Under the pieces are notes generated by a model. The model was not told the origin of the DNA. It did no database searches and saw only the letters and a program-made list of their open reading frames with translations. DNA of 64,000 nucleotides. Origin: Coenobita brevimanus (Eukaryota; Arthropoda; Malacostraca; Decapoda; Coenobitidae). The DNA lies in contig CM064670.1 in NCBI GenBank assembly GCA_032717465.1, forward strand, positions 14,042,431 through 14,106,430, read 5' to 3'. Position 1 is the first letter of the stretch. Each line of letters begins with the position of its first letter. Both the position numbers and the translations under genes were made by a program. Of this stretch, positions 55,388 to 64,000 are shown piece by piece.

Positions 55388-55691
55388 TAATCCCCCCAAT
55401 ATCCGATGTAATAGAGGCAAAGGCACGTCTGGAAAGTGGTCCTGTCCGGATATTGGGCCCCAGCCTTCTGGACTTGTAATTATGGACCCTAACTCAGAAA
55501 AACACCAATACAACTCCCTCTGGACATGCATTGCACCTATTTAAGACCCAAATCACACCAATAAGGGACATAAAGGACTGAAATAAATGCAAAGGAACCA
55601 TAAAATGAGGTTTTAGAGGTGAGTTTATACAATATTAAACATTCTGGGTACTTACAACAAGTCCCTGGCTCCTGGACTGGTTTGAACTGCC

Positions 55692-55851
55692 AGTTTGCAG
55701 TCCACAGTTAATCCTTTGCACTCTAAATTCTAGTTTGCAGTCCACAGTTAATCCTTTGCACTCTAAATTCTAGTTTGCAGTCCACAGTTAATCCTTTGCA
55801 CTCTAAATTCTAGTTTGCAGTCCACAGTTAATCCTCTGCACTCTAAATTCT
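55692..55851. repeat. 40-bp tandem repeat, four units
   Basis: Units beginning AGTTTGCAGTCCACAGTTAA start at 55692, 55732, 55772 and 55812 and are nearly identical (one T to C change in the last). Confidence 0.95.
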
Positions 55852-56068
55852 AATTTCTTAACACTGCACAACACTGTAAATTCCCGTGTGTTCTAGTGGC
55901 GAAGCAGTTTATTCACTGTTTATTAAAAAAAAAAAAAAAAAAACGAGCACCTGTGGCTTGCATTGCTATAAGCATCTGCTCTCGATCGTAGTCAGGCTGT
56001 GACTGTTGATGATGGCCGGGTAACAGAGTTGCCAGATCGCAAAGGCCACATTACCAAACTCCTCAATT

Positions 56069-56178
56069 TTCTATCTATCTACTGCCAGACGCCATAATCC
56101 CGTAAGGGGTGGCCATTTGACTTTGAGTTATTTGTTTTACGGGAAGGGGCACTAAGTACTAACCCTCCACCAACCCAC
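56069..56178 (-). mobile_element. RTE-derived mini element, copy 1
   Basis: On the minus strand, ~50 bp matching the 5' end of the RTE LINE (GGTTGGTGGAGGGTTAG, GTGCCCCTTCCCGTAAAACA) is joined to its 3' end (GGCCACCCCTTACGGGATTA, GGCGTCTGGCAG) and a TAGA tail. The ~3 kb in between is missing. It lies in the second Tigger-like element. Confidence 0.82.
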
Positions 56179-56520
56179 TTGTTGACATGTAGGGAGCACG
56201 TATTGTTTGATTATATGGTTACCACCCAGCGTTGTAAATGGTTTCTTGGCTTACAGGAATTCATTACCATTTTTAACTTTCATTACCAAATTAGTAAAGC
56301 TAGCATCTATTCTTCACTAATTATATACACAAGTGGAAATACTGTACATGTAATCACTCTTCTTATAATTAACAGCATGTTGATTATTATCACGCTATAT
56401 AGGCTACCAAATTAATCAGAGAGAGCAGCCAATCCACCATCTCCATCCTGTGTATCCTCATACATGTGAAAAATCCGTTTGGTATTGTATTATTCTGAGT
56501 CATTACCAACTGAATTTTTC

Positions 56521-56548
56521 ATTACCAAATTGGCCCACATTTGGTAAT
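56521..56548. repeat. perfect 10-bp hairpin
   Basis: ATTACCAAAT and ATTTGGTAAT flank an 8-base loop. Other ATTACCAAATTAG-like phrases lie near 56265-56295, suggesting a fragment of another repeat. Confidence 0.6.
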
Positions 56549-56818
56549 GAAAAATACCAAATGGCAACCCTGACAGGGGAAGGGGGAGGAAGGAAGGGGT
56601 GAAGGGACCATGGTGTAACAGCTGTTTGGCGCCAGGTGGCAATTTCAAATTAAGGGTGGGAAAAAAGTCAGATTGTTTTCAAATTTTTTGCGGTTTTTGG
56701 CCCATTTTGGGAATACTGGATCCCGGGACGAAAATGCCCGGTAAATGGGGATGTCCGGAAATTGGGTGTCCGGATATTACGGGGATTACTGTATATATAT
56801 ATACTTGTACAGTATAAT

Positions 56819-56932
56819 ATCATTCATTCATTCATTGCCAGACGCCATGTATCCCAAACGGGGTGGCCAACGCCTTAGAGTTAATTGTTTTACAGGGAGG
56901 GGAACTAATCCTCCACCAACCCCACCTGACAC
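56819..56932 (-). mobile_element. RTE-derived mini element, copy 2
   Basis: Same structure as copy 1: GGTTGGTGGAGGATTAG, CCCCTCCCTGTAAAACAATTA joined to GGCCACCCCGTTTGGGAT and GGCGTCTGGC, with an AATG tail (CATT on the plus strand, 56819-56836). The junction sequence GAGTTAATTGTTTTAC corresponds to GAGTTATTTGTTTTAC in copy 1, so both come from the same deleted source. Confidence 0.82.
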
Positions 56933-56959
56933 GTATAATACATACCAGTAAAGGTATAC

Positions 56960-57423
56960 CCTGAGATACAATACCTCTAGATGCGATACCCCAGCTTAGC
57001 GATGGGGGTAGAACTACCACCATACTCTGCCTAACGATGGCCAAACCCCGGTTTAACAATGGGTTTTAATTTTCTTTGTACTGATTTGGATGATATTTAT
57101 ATTTCAATTTTGTGTTTAGGTTGATATATAAACTGCTTTTAGACTTAGGTTAATGTATTTTAGTCACAGGTGGGGTGAACACTGTCATTGTGGGGTACAG
57201 TTTACTAAGTTTGATTATTCCCAGACATCCGATGATTTTCATATTTTATTTTTGGGTTTAGGTGAGTTATAAACTGCTTTTAGGCTTAGTTAAGCTTGTT
57301 TTAAAGCTATTTTAGGGTTTAGGTGAACTAGGAACTTGTTTTTGGATTCATTTGGGTGGGTTTTGGACTTGGTTGGGAGGGGGAGATCCCAAGGCTCTCC
57401 AGGGCATCCCTATACTTTCTATG
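56960..57423 (+). repeat. repeat Z, copy 2, left part
   Basis: It matches 46370-46785 block by block and ends CTTTCTATGTTA where the RTE LINE starts. The rest of the Z copy is at 60598-60665 (ATTGGTTTTTCCAAACACATCCC, AATATAATGAGGACAGC). Confidence 0.8.
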
Positions 57424-60400
57424 TTATCTATCTATCTATTGCCAGACGCCTCAATCCCGTTTGGGGTGGCCACAAACAAATCGCCTCCAAGTCTCCCTGT
57501 CCCCCGCCATTTCACTCCCCTGCTCCCAACTCACACCCCCCTCTCTCATATACCTCTCCACCCCATCTCTCCATCTAATCCTCGGCCTCCCCCTCCCTCT
57601 TTCCCCCTCCACCTCACTCACATACACTCTCTTCGTCAGTCTTTGACCCTCCATCCTCTCCACATGGCCAAACCACCTCAGTGTGTTCCTCATAACGCTT
57701 CCTATCACATCCACATCCACACCACAACTCTCCTTTATATCCTCATTCGTCAGCCTGTCTCTCCATGTGACTCCACAGGCTCCTCTTAAATAACTCATTT
57801 CCACGGCTCTCACTCTTGACTTGTGTCCTTCCAACAACGTCCAAGCTTCACTTCCGTACGTTAGAGTTGGTATCACAATACTGTCATGTAGTAACTTTTT
57901 CACTTCCATGCTCACTTCCCTGTTTCTTATCACTGCTTTCAAAGAACCAGCAACCTTTCTTCCCTGCTGTACCCTTTCAAGCACTTCACCCTCAAAACCT
58001 CCATCCTTACTCATCACACTACCCAAGTACTTAAACGTACTCACATTTTCCAATTCCTCACCATCCAACCTCGCTGTACATTCACTGACTTCACCTCTCT
58101 CAAAGACCATCACTTTACTCTTCCCTACATTCACCTTTAGATTCCGTTTCTTGCACACTCTCTCAAACTCATCCACCAAGCCTTGCAGCTCCCCTTCGTC
58201 TTCACTCAACAACACGGTATCATCTGCAAACAACAGTACAGGGAGTTTCCAAACACTATCCTCTCTCACCAGGGCCACTCCAACATCCACTACCCTACCT
58301 TGTACCTCTTTTATTACCCCATCCATGTACAGATTGAACAACCATGGAGACATGACACATCCCTGTTTCAACCCAACTTTCAAAGAGAAAAATTCACTTA
58401 GTTCACCATCCACACGCACTGCAGCCTTCGCACCATCGTACATACTCTTCACAGCATTCAACAACTTCCCATCTATTCCATATATTCTTAACACTTTCCA
58501 CAATCCTAGTCTATCCACCCTGTCATATGCTTTCTCCAAATCCATGAAAGCCGCATACAACTTCTTTCCCTTCTCTAGAAACTTTTCCACTAAAGATCTG
58601 AGAATGAATATCTGATCTACACAACCTCTTCCCTTCCTAAAGCCTCCCTGTTCTTCTCCAACTAATTTCTCTGTTCTTTCTCTAACTCCGTCAATAAGTA
58701 TCCTACCATACACTTTTCCCATTATACTAAGAAGACAAATGCCCCTATGATTACCACACACTTCTTTTTCCCCTTTTCCTTTGTACAAGGGAATAATTAT
58801 ACCTGACTTCCAATCCTCTGGGACTCTACCTTCCTCCCAGGCCAATCTGCACATCTTCCACATCCATTCTACTACTATCTCTCCCCCATGCTTCAGCATT
58901 TCACCACACACTTCATCAATTCCTGGGGCTTTCCCTGATTTAACTTTCTTCATTGCTTCCACAACTTCTATCCTACTGATTTCTTCCTGTGTTCTCACCT
59001 CCCTCCTTCTTCCAGCCATTCCCCAGCCACTTATACTCGCATTACTTCCATCCTCCACGTTCAACAATTCCTTAAAGTGTTCTCTCCATCTGCTCATTTT
59101 TTCTCCCTTCTCCACTAGTAATCTACCATTTTTATCTTTCACTCCCCTGCTAACTTCACTTGCACCCTGTCTTACTCTTTTCACCTCTTTCCAGAACATT
59201 TTCTTACAGTCCCTCCACTTTACACTCAAATTCCTTCCAAATTCCTCATCCACTCTCTTCTTACTCTCTCTTACTAATCTTTTCACCTCTCTCTTTCTTT
59301 CTACATATAACTCTCTCTTCCGCCTCTTAACTTCTTCCACGCCCCTATTTCTCATCCATTCATTGTATGCTTTCTTCTTTTGTGCCACAGCCCGTTTCAC
59401 CTCTTCAGTCCACCACGCTGTTCCTTGCACCCCCCTCCGTCTTCTCTTCCTTCCACACACCACATCACATGCTGCACATATTTCTTCTGTAAATATTCTA
59501 CACACACCTTCCACGTCCCCCATCTGCTCCAACTCATATTTGCCCAATCGTTCCTCCACTTCTCTCTTATACTCTGCCTTTTTCTCATCCTCTTGTAACC
59601 TTTCCACTCTCCTTGCAACTACTCCTTCCTCTCATCTTTCCCTTCTTCTATTCCTCCATCTTACTTGCATTCTAATTCTGGCCACCACCAAGTAGTGGTC
59701 AGAAAGTCCACTCCCCCAACCTCTATACACTCTTGCATCCTTTAAACATCTTCGCATCCTTTCATCCACACACACATAATCAATCATTGCCTTCCTTTCA
59801 TTCAGTTCACCACCCACCCTTCTCATCACTCGCCATGTATACCTGTGGATCATTTTATGCCTGAAGAGGGTAATGGCTATCACCAACCCCCTCCCAGCAC
59901 AAATGTCCACTAACGCACTCCCATTCTCATCTATCTCAGCAGGCACACCCCACTCACCAACTATTCCATCCACCTTCACATTCCCAACTTTACCATTCAT
60001 ATCACCAATCGAAAACACTCTATCATTCCTTCCAAACTTTTCCATGCACACTTCTACATTTGTCCAGAACTCTTCTCTCACTCTTCTAGCACGATCTTGC
60101 GTTGGCGCATACACACACACAATCGCCCACATTTGTATTCCAACTTTCAACTTTACCCACACAATCCTTGATCCAACTGATCCATACTGTCTTATGCTCC
60201 TCTTCCATCTTTTACTCACAACTATACATACTCCTTCCTTTGCCCTCTCATTCTCACCTACTCCTGCACATATACCCCATCCATACTCCCATTCTCTCAC
60301 ACTTTCTCCTCTCCATTTTGTTTCAGTTATTCCACATACATCCACTTTCGCATCCTCAAGCACCTGGACAATCTCTCTCTCTTTCACCTCATCATTTGCT

Positions 60401-60597
60401 CCCCTTACATTCCACGTTCCAATTGCAATGTCCTTTGTCCGGTCCTTGGTCGTCAACGTTTGGTCAGTCCTTGTCCGAGGCTTATTGTTTGTTTTTTTAG
60501 TTAGTTGTTTTCCGGGGAGGGGCACTAACCCTCCGCCAACCCTTTTAGTCGCCTTTTACGACAAGCAAGGATACTGGGGTAGTATTCTTGACAAACC
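57424..60597 (-). mobile_element. nearly complete RTE LINE
   Basis: On the minus strand it begins near 60597 with GAATACTACCCCAGTATCC, TTGCTTGTCGTAAAAGGCGAC, carries one ~1025-codon frame broken by a single stop, and ends GGCGTCTGGCAATAGATAGATAGAT. It is the reference for fragments at 1-267, 39127-40581, 63010-64000 and the two mini elements. It is inserted in repeat Z within the MRPL53 intron, antisense to nothing else: it has the same orientation as MRPL53. Confidence 0.9.
57451..60525 (-). pseudogene. RTE polyprotein (APE endonuclease and RT), one nonsense codon, no ATG start
   Basis: A single frame runs from a GTG at 60525 to 57451 with one internal TGA at 59632-59634. The endonuclease part shows IGTWNVRGAND, ITETKWRGES, VYAPTQD, IGDMNGKVG and SGLSDHYLV. 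The RT part shows GKAPGIDEVCGEML, RGICLLSIMGKVYGRIL, GRGCVDQIF, FMDLEKAYDRVDR, GLKQGCVMSPWLFN and catalytic FADDTVLL. A C-terminal YGSEAWTLLEG and WFGHVERMEG, GRGRPRIRWRDG, CGHP follow. The frame is open upstream of the GTG to a TAA at about 60556 without any ATG. The element is otherwise close to intact. Confidence 0.87.
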
Positions 60598-60934
60598 CCC
60601 CTACCCCCAGCTCAACGATTGGTTTTTCCAAACACATCCCATCAATATAATGAGGACAGCAGCCTGTGTATATGTATAATAATAAAGTGGCGACTGTGAG
60701 TACAGAGCACAAAAAGGAATCTTAATTCCTAGCCTGCTGTGGAATGCATTGGCAATAGTTTGTGTATGCCTGTCCTCATGAATCTCCAAAAAAGCCTTGG
60801 CAGAGGAACCGCAACCAGAATTAATAAAGAACCTAAACACAGGAAAAGGAGATTACTGTACTTTGTGTAAGAGTCCAATAAGTTTGATTATTAGCAGCAA
60901 CTTTTTAAAATGTAAAAGTGTATGAATGACTCAC
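60598..60934. other. end of repeat Z and intron sequence before the MRPL53 exon
   Basis: 60598-60665 is the right part of repeat Z copy 2. The remainder shows no feature apart from the splice donor at its right edge. Confidence 0.6.
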
Positions 60935-61047
60935 CCAAATTAACCTCAATTGTAGGATCCCTTCTGTTGCACAGGATGTGGGTCTTTAGAATACACTTTG
61001 GGTTTGTTTCCCGAACTCGGTCTACATAGAAGTAGTTCAGGGTTTGC
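60935..61047 (-). CDS. MRPL53: MRPL53 internal exon
   Basis: The exon has an acceptor ATTCTCCACAG before 61047 and a donor GG/GTGAGT after 60935. It is 113 bp and starts one base before a codon boundary; reading from there gives 37 residues including YFYVDRVRETNPKC and HILCNRRDPTIEVNL. The spacing of a Cys after TNPK, an acidic DP, and the EV-NL strand matches the centre of mL53 (human: STNLNCSV, then EPCVDVLF). It ends in phase 1, which fits the exon at 48717. The first exon, expected to encode roughly 30-40 residues with an FDPF- or FCPF-like motif, was not found up to 64000. Confidence 0.75.
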
Positions 61048-61099
61048 CTGTGGAGAATAACACAAAGTTCACAGTTACACAGTGTCTTTAACCTGTGTG

Positions 61100-61102
<3 letters not shown>

Positions 61103-61134
<32 letters not shown>
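61103..61134. repeat. 32-base A homopolymer
   Basis: A run of 32 A on the plus strand about 55 bp upstream (minus-strand sense) of the MRPL53 exon acceptor. It may be the tail of an old retroposed sequence, but no matching body was identified. Confidence 0.9.
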
Positions 61135-61136
<2 letters not shown>

Positions 61137-61412
61137 AACTACAGACCTGGTTTGTACCTATCCTTGTTTGATTACCAGTAATCTCATGAATCTGATGACT
61201 TTTATTTTCAAGTTTATTTTTACTAAATATAGACACTTATACAGTAGTTAACTTTAGAGATACCATGCATAGTGATAGGGTTAGAAACAATCCCCATTAA
61301 ACCAATCACAACTAATTCTTCTCCCAATGTTGAATAATATGCTGCCTGACTTCCTTTACTCCCCAACGGAAAGCCCAGATATGATGTAGCCTGTGCTATT
61401 GAAAGTGAGGGT
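61135..61412. other. AT-rich intronic or upstream DNA, nothing identified
   Basis: No exon-like segment, repeat or motif could be supported here. Confidence 0.5.
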
Positions 61413-61545
61413 GCTCACCATCCACTTGCTGAAAGTAAAGCAAACTTTACATGACTCTACAATAAGACATAACCAAACAGTTTCTTGAAACCCTGGGAAT
61501 TGTTTACTACACTGGGTGGTAATCATATAATCAACATACAGGTAA
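61413..61545 (+). repeat. repeat X, degenerate copy
   Basis: GTGCTCACCATCCACTTGCTG matches the X start. A worn hairpin (CAGTTTCTTGAAACCCTGGGAATTG) and TGGGTGGTAATCATATAATC follow. The pyrimidine tract and tRNA-like half are lost. Confidence 0.55.
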
Positions 61546-61547
61546 CT

Positions 61548-61720
61548 GCTGTTGTTATTGTTGTTATTTAATCCCAGTCTATCTGGCTGAGCAGACCTGT
61601 CAACCACTGGCAAACAACTGCTTCTGTAATTGTGCTACAAGTGCAGCTGCTGTTACTGTTGTTGTTGCTCAACCCTGGTCTATCTGACTGAGCAGACCTG
61701 CCAACCACAGGTAAGCAATC
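61548..61720 (+). repeat. imperfect two-unit ~110-bp tandem repeat
   Basis: Two units contain CTGCTGTT.TTGTTGTT, TCTATCTG.CTGAGCAGACCTG and CAACCAC.GG. The second unit begins near 61651. Confidence 0.7.
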
Positions 61721-61965
61721 ACCCCTACTGGGTTGCCCCACTGGTTCTCTACATTGTTTATGTTATGTCTGCCTTAGTATGGTGTGTGATGTGCAAGCTC
61801 CATTGTTATATTGTGTGAGCCTATTCTACAAGCTGGCACATCATCTGTGATTCCACCCAACTCTTATTTAAGCTGGTAGCTGAGGGGGCTGGCCAATGTC
61901 TTGTTCTAAGCCTAGCTAGGTGAATTTGTTCATCTCTGTTTAAGAAGACCCCCCATGGGTGGATG

Positions 61966-62900
61966 TCAGAAGAGGGGGGACTTGTAGTAGCCTATGGCGT
62001 TGTGATTGAGGTGTTGCACTGTCCTGTGTGTGAAGACAGTATGTAGGTGGGATACCACTGTAGAGGATTTGATAATTAAATGTTTGCGTGGTGATTGTTT
62101 TATGTGCCTATGTGTGTTGCGTGTGTCATGTAATGACAGGTGTTGTGTACTGGCACAGGCTTCTGCATGGAATTGTGTGCCCCTCACATCAAGGTAGTCT
62201 CTGACAGGGAGGGCTTTAATTTTCAGAGTACAGTATAAGTATGCTGTGGGAGTGGTTTTGATCCAGCCACTTTTAATGCAAAGGGTGTTGTTCTGCATGA
62301 TATGCAAGGTTTTGCAGTGAGTATCAGATTGGATGGTGGCCTATGCCAGGGAGGCACAGGACATCACTGGTCTAATGCATTGTTTGCCGAATAAGGAAAG
62401 CGTTTCTTTTTGTTGTCCAAAGTTTGGCCCTGTAGTTGCCCTGACTGCACTGAGACTGGGGGTGCACTGCCTCCGAATGTCTCGTCCATGATCCTTGAAG
62501 GTGAGTCTGGTGTCATACCTATGTTGTTCCAGTGATCTTAGAGGAGGGAGCTTATGGCACACATATATTGTTAGGTGTGATGTGGGGGGGGGGAGAGGTC
62601 CCTGTGTTTATGTTTATTGCTGGTGATGAGTGTGGTGGTGGATTTGGCTTAGGCAAATGTCAGCCTGTTGTCCTCAACCCAAGTCTGCAGTGCTGGAGGC
62701 AGCCTAGTCCTATTGAAGTGCACAGACTGTGTCTGCAATGTGGTGTGTTATGGTGAAATCATATGCATATGAGGCAATGTTGGGGTGAAATAATATCATG
62801 CATGATAGGTTGGACAAACCGTGTAGGGATCTGGTGCTCCTTCGTGGTAGACAGCATCTCACCAGAATCAGACCAGGGTTCTTCCAATGGCAAGGCACAG
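61966..62900 (-). pseudogene. decayed Jockey-superfamily LINE, RT end and C-terminal part
   Basis: Minus-strand pieces in several frames resemble the end of a Jockey-type RT: SYAYDFTIT near 62790 where SYADDxT is expected, a TFKDHGRDI and ATTGPNFGQQKETL stretch near 62480-62400, CIRPVMSCASLA near 62350, and KTLHIMQNNTLCIKSGW, LKIKALPVRDYLDVRGTQF from 62300 to 62170. The catalytic Asp pair is damaged. It is a different family from the LINEs at 17453-24111. Outer limits are unclear. Confidence 0.6.
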
Positions 62901-62960
62901 GGAAATATAAGGAGCTTTGGTTCCCAGGTGGACATCACAGCCACTCCTTCCAAGATGTTC
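62830..62960 (-). repeat. unclassified short repeat shared with 45440-45560
   Basis: Reverse-complemented, this reads ATATTTCCCTGTGCCTTGCC, then GGTCTGATTCTGGTGAGATG and CTGTCTACC, aligned with ATATTTCCTTGCACCTGACC and GGTGAGGTGCTGTCAACC at 45470-45540. A weaker relative is at 43640-43760. Confidence 0.6.
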
Positions 62961-63009
62961 AGTGCCACCATGTGTTGGCTCCTTGTCAGTGGTGTACCAT
63001 ACTGTAATG

Positions 63010-64000
63010 AGCTGGCCTCCCCTTCCCGCTCCCCCCCTCCACCTCACTCACATACACTCTCCTCGTCAGTCTCTTGCTCTCCAAAACCAGTCCAATATAC
63101 AATACTGTACAGTATTAACATAATTAAGACCATAACTTTACTCTTCCCTACATTCACCTTTATTCCGTTTCTTACACACTCTCCCAAACTCATTTACCAG
63201 GCCTTGCAGCTCCCCTTCATCTTCACTTAGCAACACAGAATCATCTGCAAACAACAGTACAAGGAGTTTCTGCACGCTGCCCTCTCTCATTAGGGCCACT
63301 CCAAAATCCACTGCCCTACCTTGTATCTCTTTTATAACCCCATCCATATACAGACTGAACAGCCATGGAGACATGACACAGTCCTGTTTAAATCCAATCT
63401 TCAAATACAAAAATTGACTCAGTTCACTGTTTACACGCACTGCAGTCTTAGCACCCTCATACATACTCTTCACGGCATTCAACAACTTCCCATTTACTCC
63501 ATACTGTATATTCTTAATACCTTCCACAATCCTTTTCTATCCACCCTGTCACACACTTTTTCCAAATCCATGGAGGCCACACACAACTTCTTTTCCTTCT
63601 CTAGAAACTTTTCCACTAAAGACCTATGAATGAATATCTGATCCACACAATCTCTTCCCTTCCTAAAACTGCCCTGTTCTTCTCCAATTAATTCCTCTGT
63701 TTTTTCCATAACTCTGTTGATAAGTATCCTGCCATATACTTTTCCTATTACACTAAGACGACCAAAGCTCCTATGATTACCGTACCACACACTTCTTTTT
63801 CCCCTTTTCCATTGTACAGGGGATTAACTATACCTGACTTCCTATCCTCCAGACTTTACCTTCCTCCCAGGCCAATCTGCACATCTTCCACATCCATTCT
63901 ACTACTATCTCTTCCCCATGCTTCAGCATTTCACCACACACTCCATCAAATCCAGGGGCTTTCCCCATTTTGACTTTCTTCACTGCTTCCACAACTTCCA
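63010..64000 (-). mobile_element. broken RTE LINE copy continuing past the window
   Basis: It matches the RTE at 57424-60597 but lacks the last ~130 bp of the 3' end and has a deletion joining the GRGRP region (63010-63080) to the region after FADD (63129 on), with a short unrelated or degenerate stretch between. RT strings such as FADDSVLLSEDEGELQGLV, GFKQDCVMSPWLF and RGCVDQIF-like GRDCVDQIF are visible from 63230 to 63660. Frameshifts separate them near 63510 and 63790. Confidence 0.85.

Larger units (their letters stand above)
55385..56791. mobile_element. second Tigger-like element with nested repeats
   Basis: Ends CAGTAATCCCCCCAATATCCG and (inverted) CAGTAATCCCCGTAATATCCG are flanked by TA (55383-55384 and 56792-56793). 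Subterminal sequence also pairs (GTCCGGATATTGGG against CCGGAAATTGGG). No transposase ORF remains. It contains a 40-bp tandem repeat, an RTE-derived mini element, an X fragment (about 56208-56262) and a hairpin (56521-56548). Confidence 0.82.
48718..60934 (-). other. 12.2-kb MRPL53 intron filled with mobile elements
   Basis: Bounded by GTGAGT at 60934 (minus strand) and TTTCAG at 48718. It contains repeat Y copy 4, a divergent RTE LINE, a TG microsatellite, a mariner remnant, the X palindrome with a Tigger element, a second Tigger-like element, two RTE-derived mini elements and a nearly complete RTE LINE inside repeat Z. Confidence 0.7.

Noticed and set aside
55103..55544. Tyr-Ile repeat ORFs on both strands
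   Set aside because: Artefacts of TA-rich microsatellite sequence.
57821..59695. Plus-strand ORFs of 264 and 304 codons
   Set aside because: They are antisense shadows of the RTE reverse transcriptase frame on the minus strand.
61140..64000. First coding exon of MRPL53
   Set aside because: I looked on the minus strand for an ATG-containing segment with an FDPF- or FCPF-like motif and a phase-matching donor and found none. It may lie beyond the right edge.

Overview
This is animal nuclear DNA, most likely from an arthropod and plausibly a decapod crustacean. The organism call is an inference. It rests on spliced intron-containing genes, RTE and Jockey-type LINEs, Gypsy LTR retrotransposons, pogo/Tigger, hAT and mariner elements, SINE-like repeats and long microsatellites. 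Nothing bacterial was seen: no operons, no CRISPR and no rRNA.

Layout. Positions 1-2468 hold the 3' end of an RTE LINE, AT-rich single-copy-looking DNA with one possible exon, a CpG-rich block and an inverted repeat. Positions 2469-11589 are a decayed Gypsy element (A) with two 1.9-kb LTRs. Positions 12089-27262 are a second Gypsy element (B) with a perfect 5-bp target duplication (ATCCA). Element B is interrupted near the end of its integrase by a Jockey-type LINE, which is itself split by a younger full-length copy of the same family with an intact 1014-codon ORF. Element B also carries a 252-bp hAT MITE. Positions 27268-38302 are a stack of LTRs without internal regions: B2 (28506-29799), C (30147-34280) with G nested in it, and E (34336-38302) with D nested in it. 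Target duplications for C, G, D and E allow the order of insertion to be read.

Positions 38303-48000 contain interspersed repeats: two unclassified short families (here Y and Z), a composite SINE-like family (here X), an RTE LINE inserted in a Y copy, and a hAT element inserted in an X copy. The clearest host gene is on the minus strand. Two exons (60935-61047 and 48566-48717) join in phase and read as mitochondrial ribosomal protein mL53 (MRPL53); its first exon was not found. Its 12.2-kb intron holds a divergent RTE LINE, a mariner remnant, a 1-kb palindrome made of two X repeats with a Tigger element in one arm, a second Tigger-like element, two tiny RTE-derived elements and a nearly complete RTE LINE. 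Just downstream of MRPL53, on the same strand and with no intervening poly(A) signal, lies a 63-codon ORF for a single-pass membrane microprotein (48171-48362). Beyond exon 60935-61047 are another X copy, a decayed Jockey-type LINE and a broken RTE copy running off the right edge.

The most unusual signal is in the LTRs. Each LTR family that could be examined carries a tandem or regularly spaced array of short palindromes. The palindrome differs between families: CGGC-N5-GCCG in A, C, D and E; GAGGGAA-N12-TTCCCTC in B; GCTCCG-A-CGGAGC in G. These look like arrays of binding sites for dimeric DNA-binding proteins and are comparable in layout, though not in sequence, to the insulator array of Drosophila gypsy.
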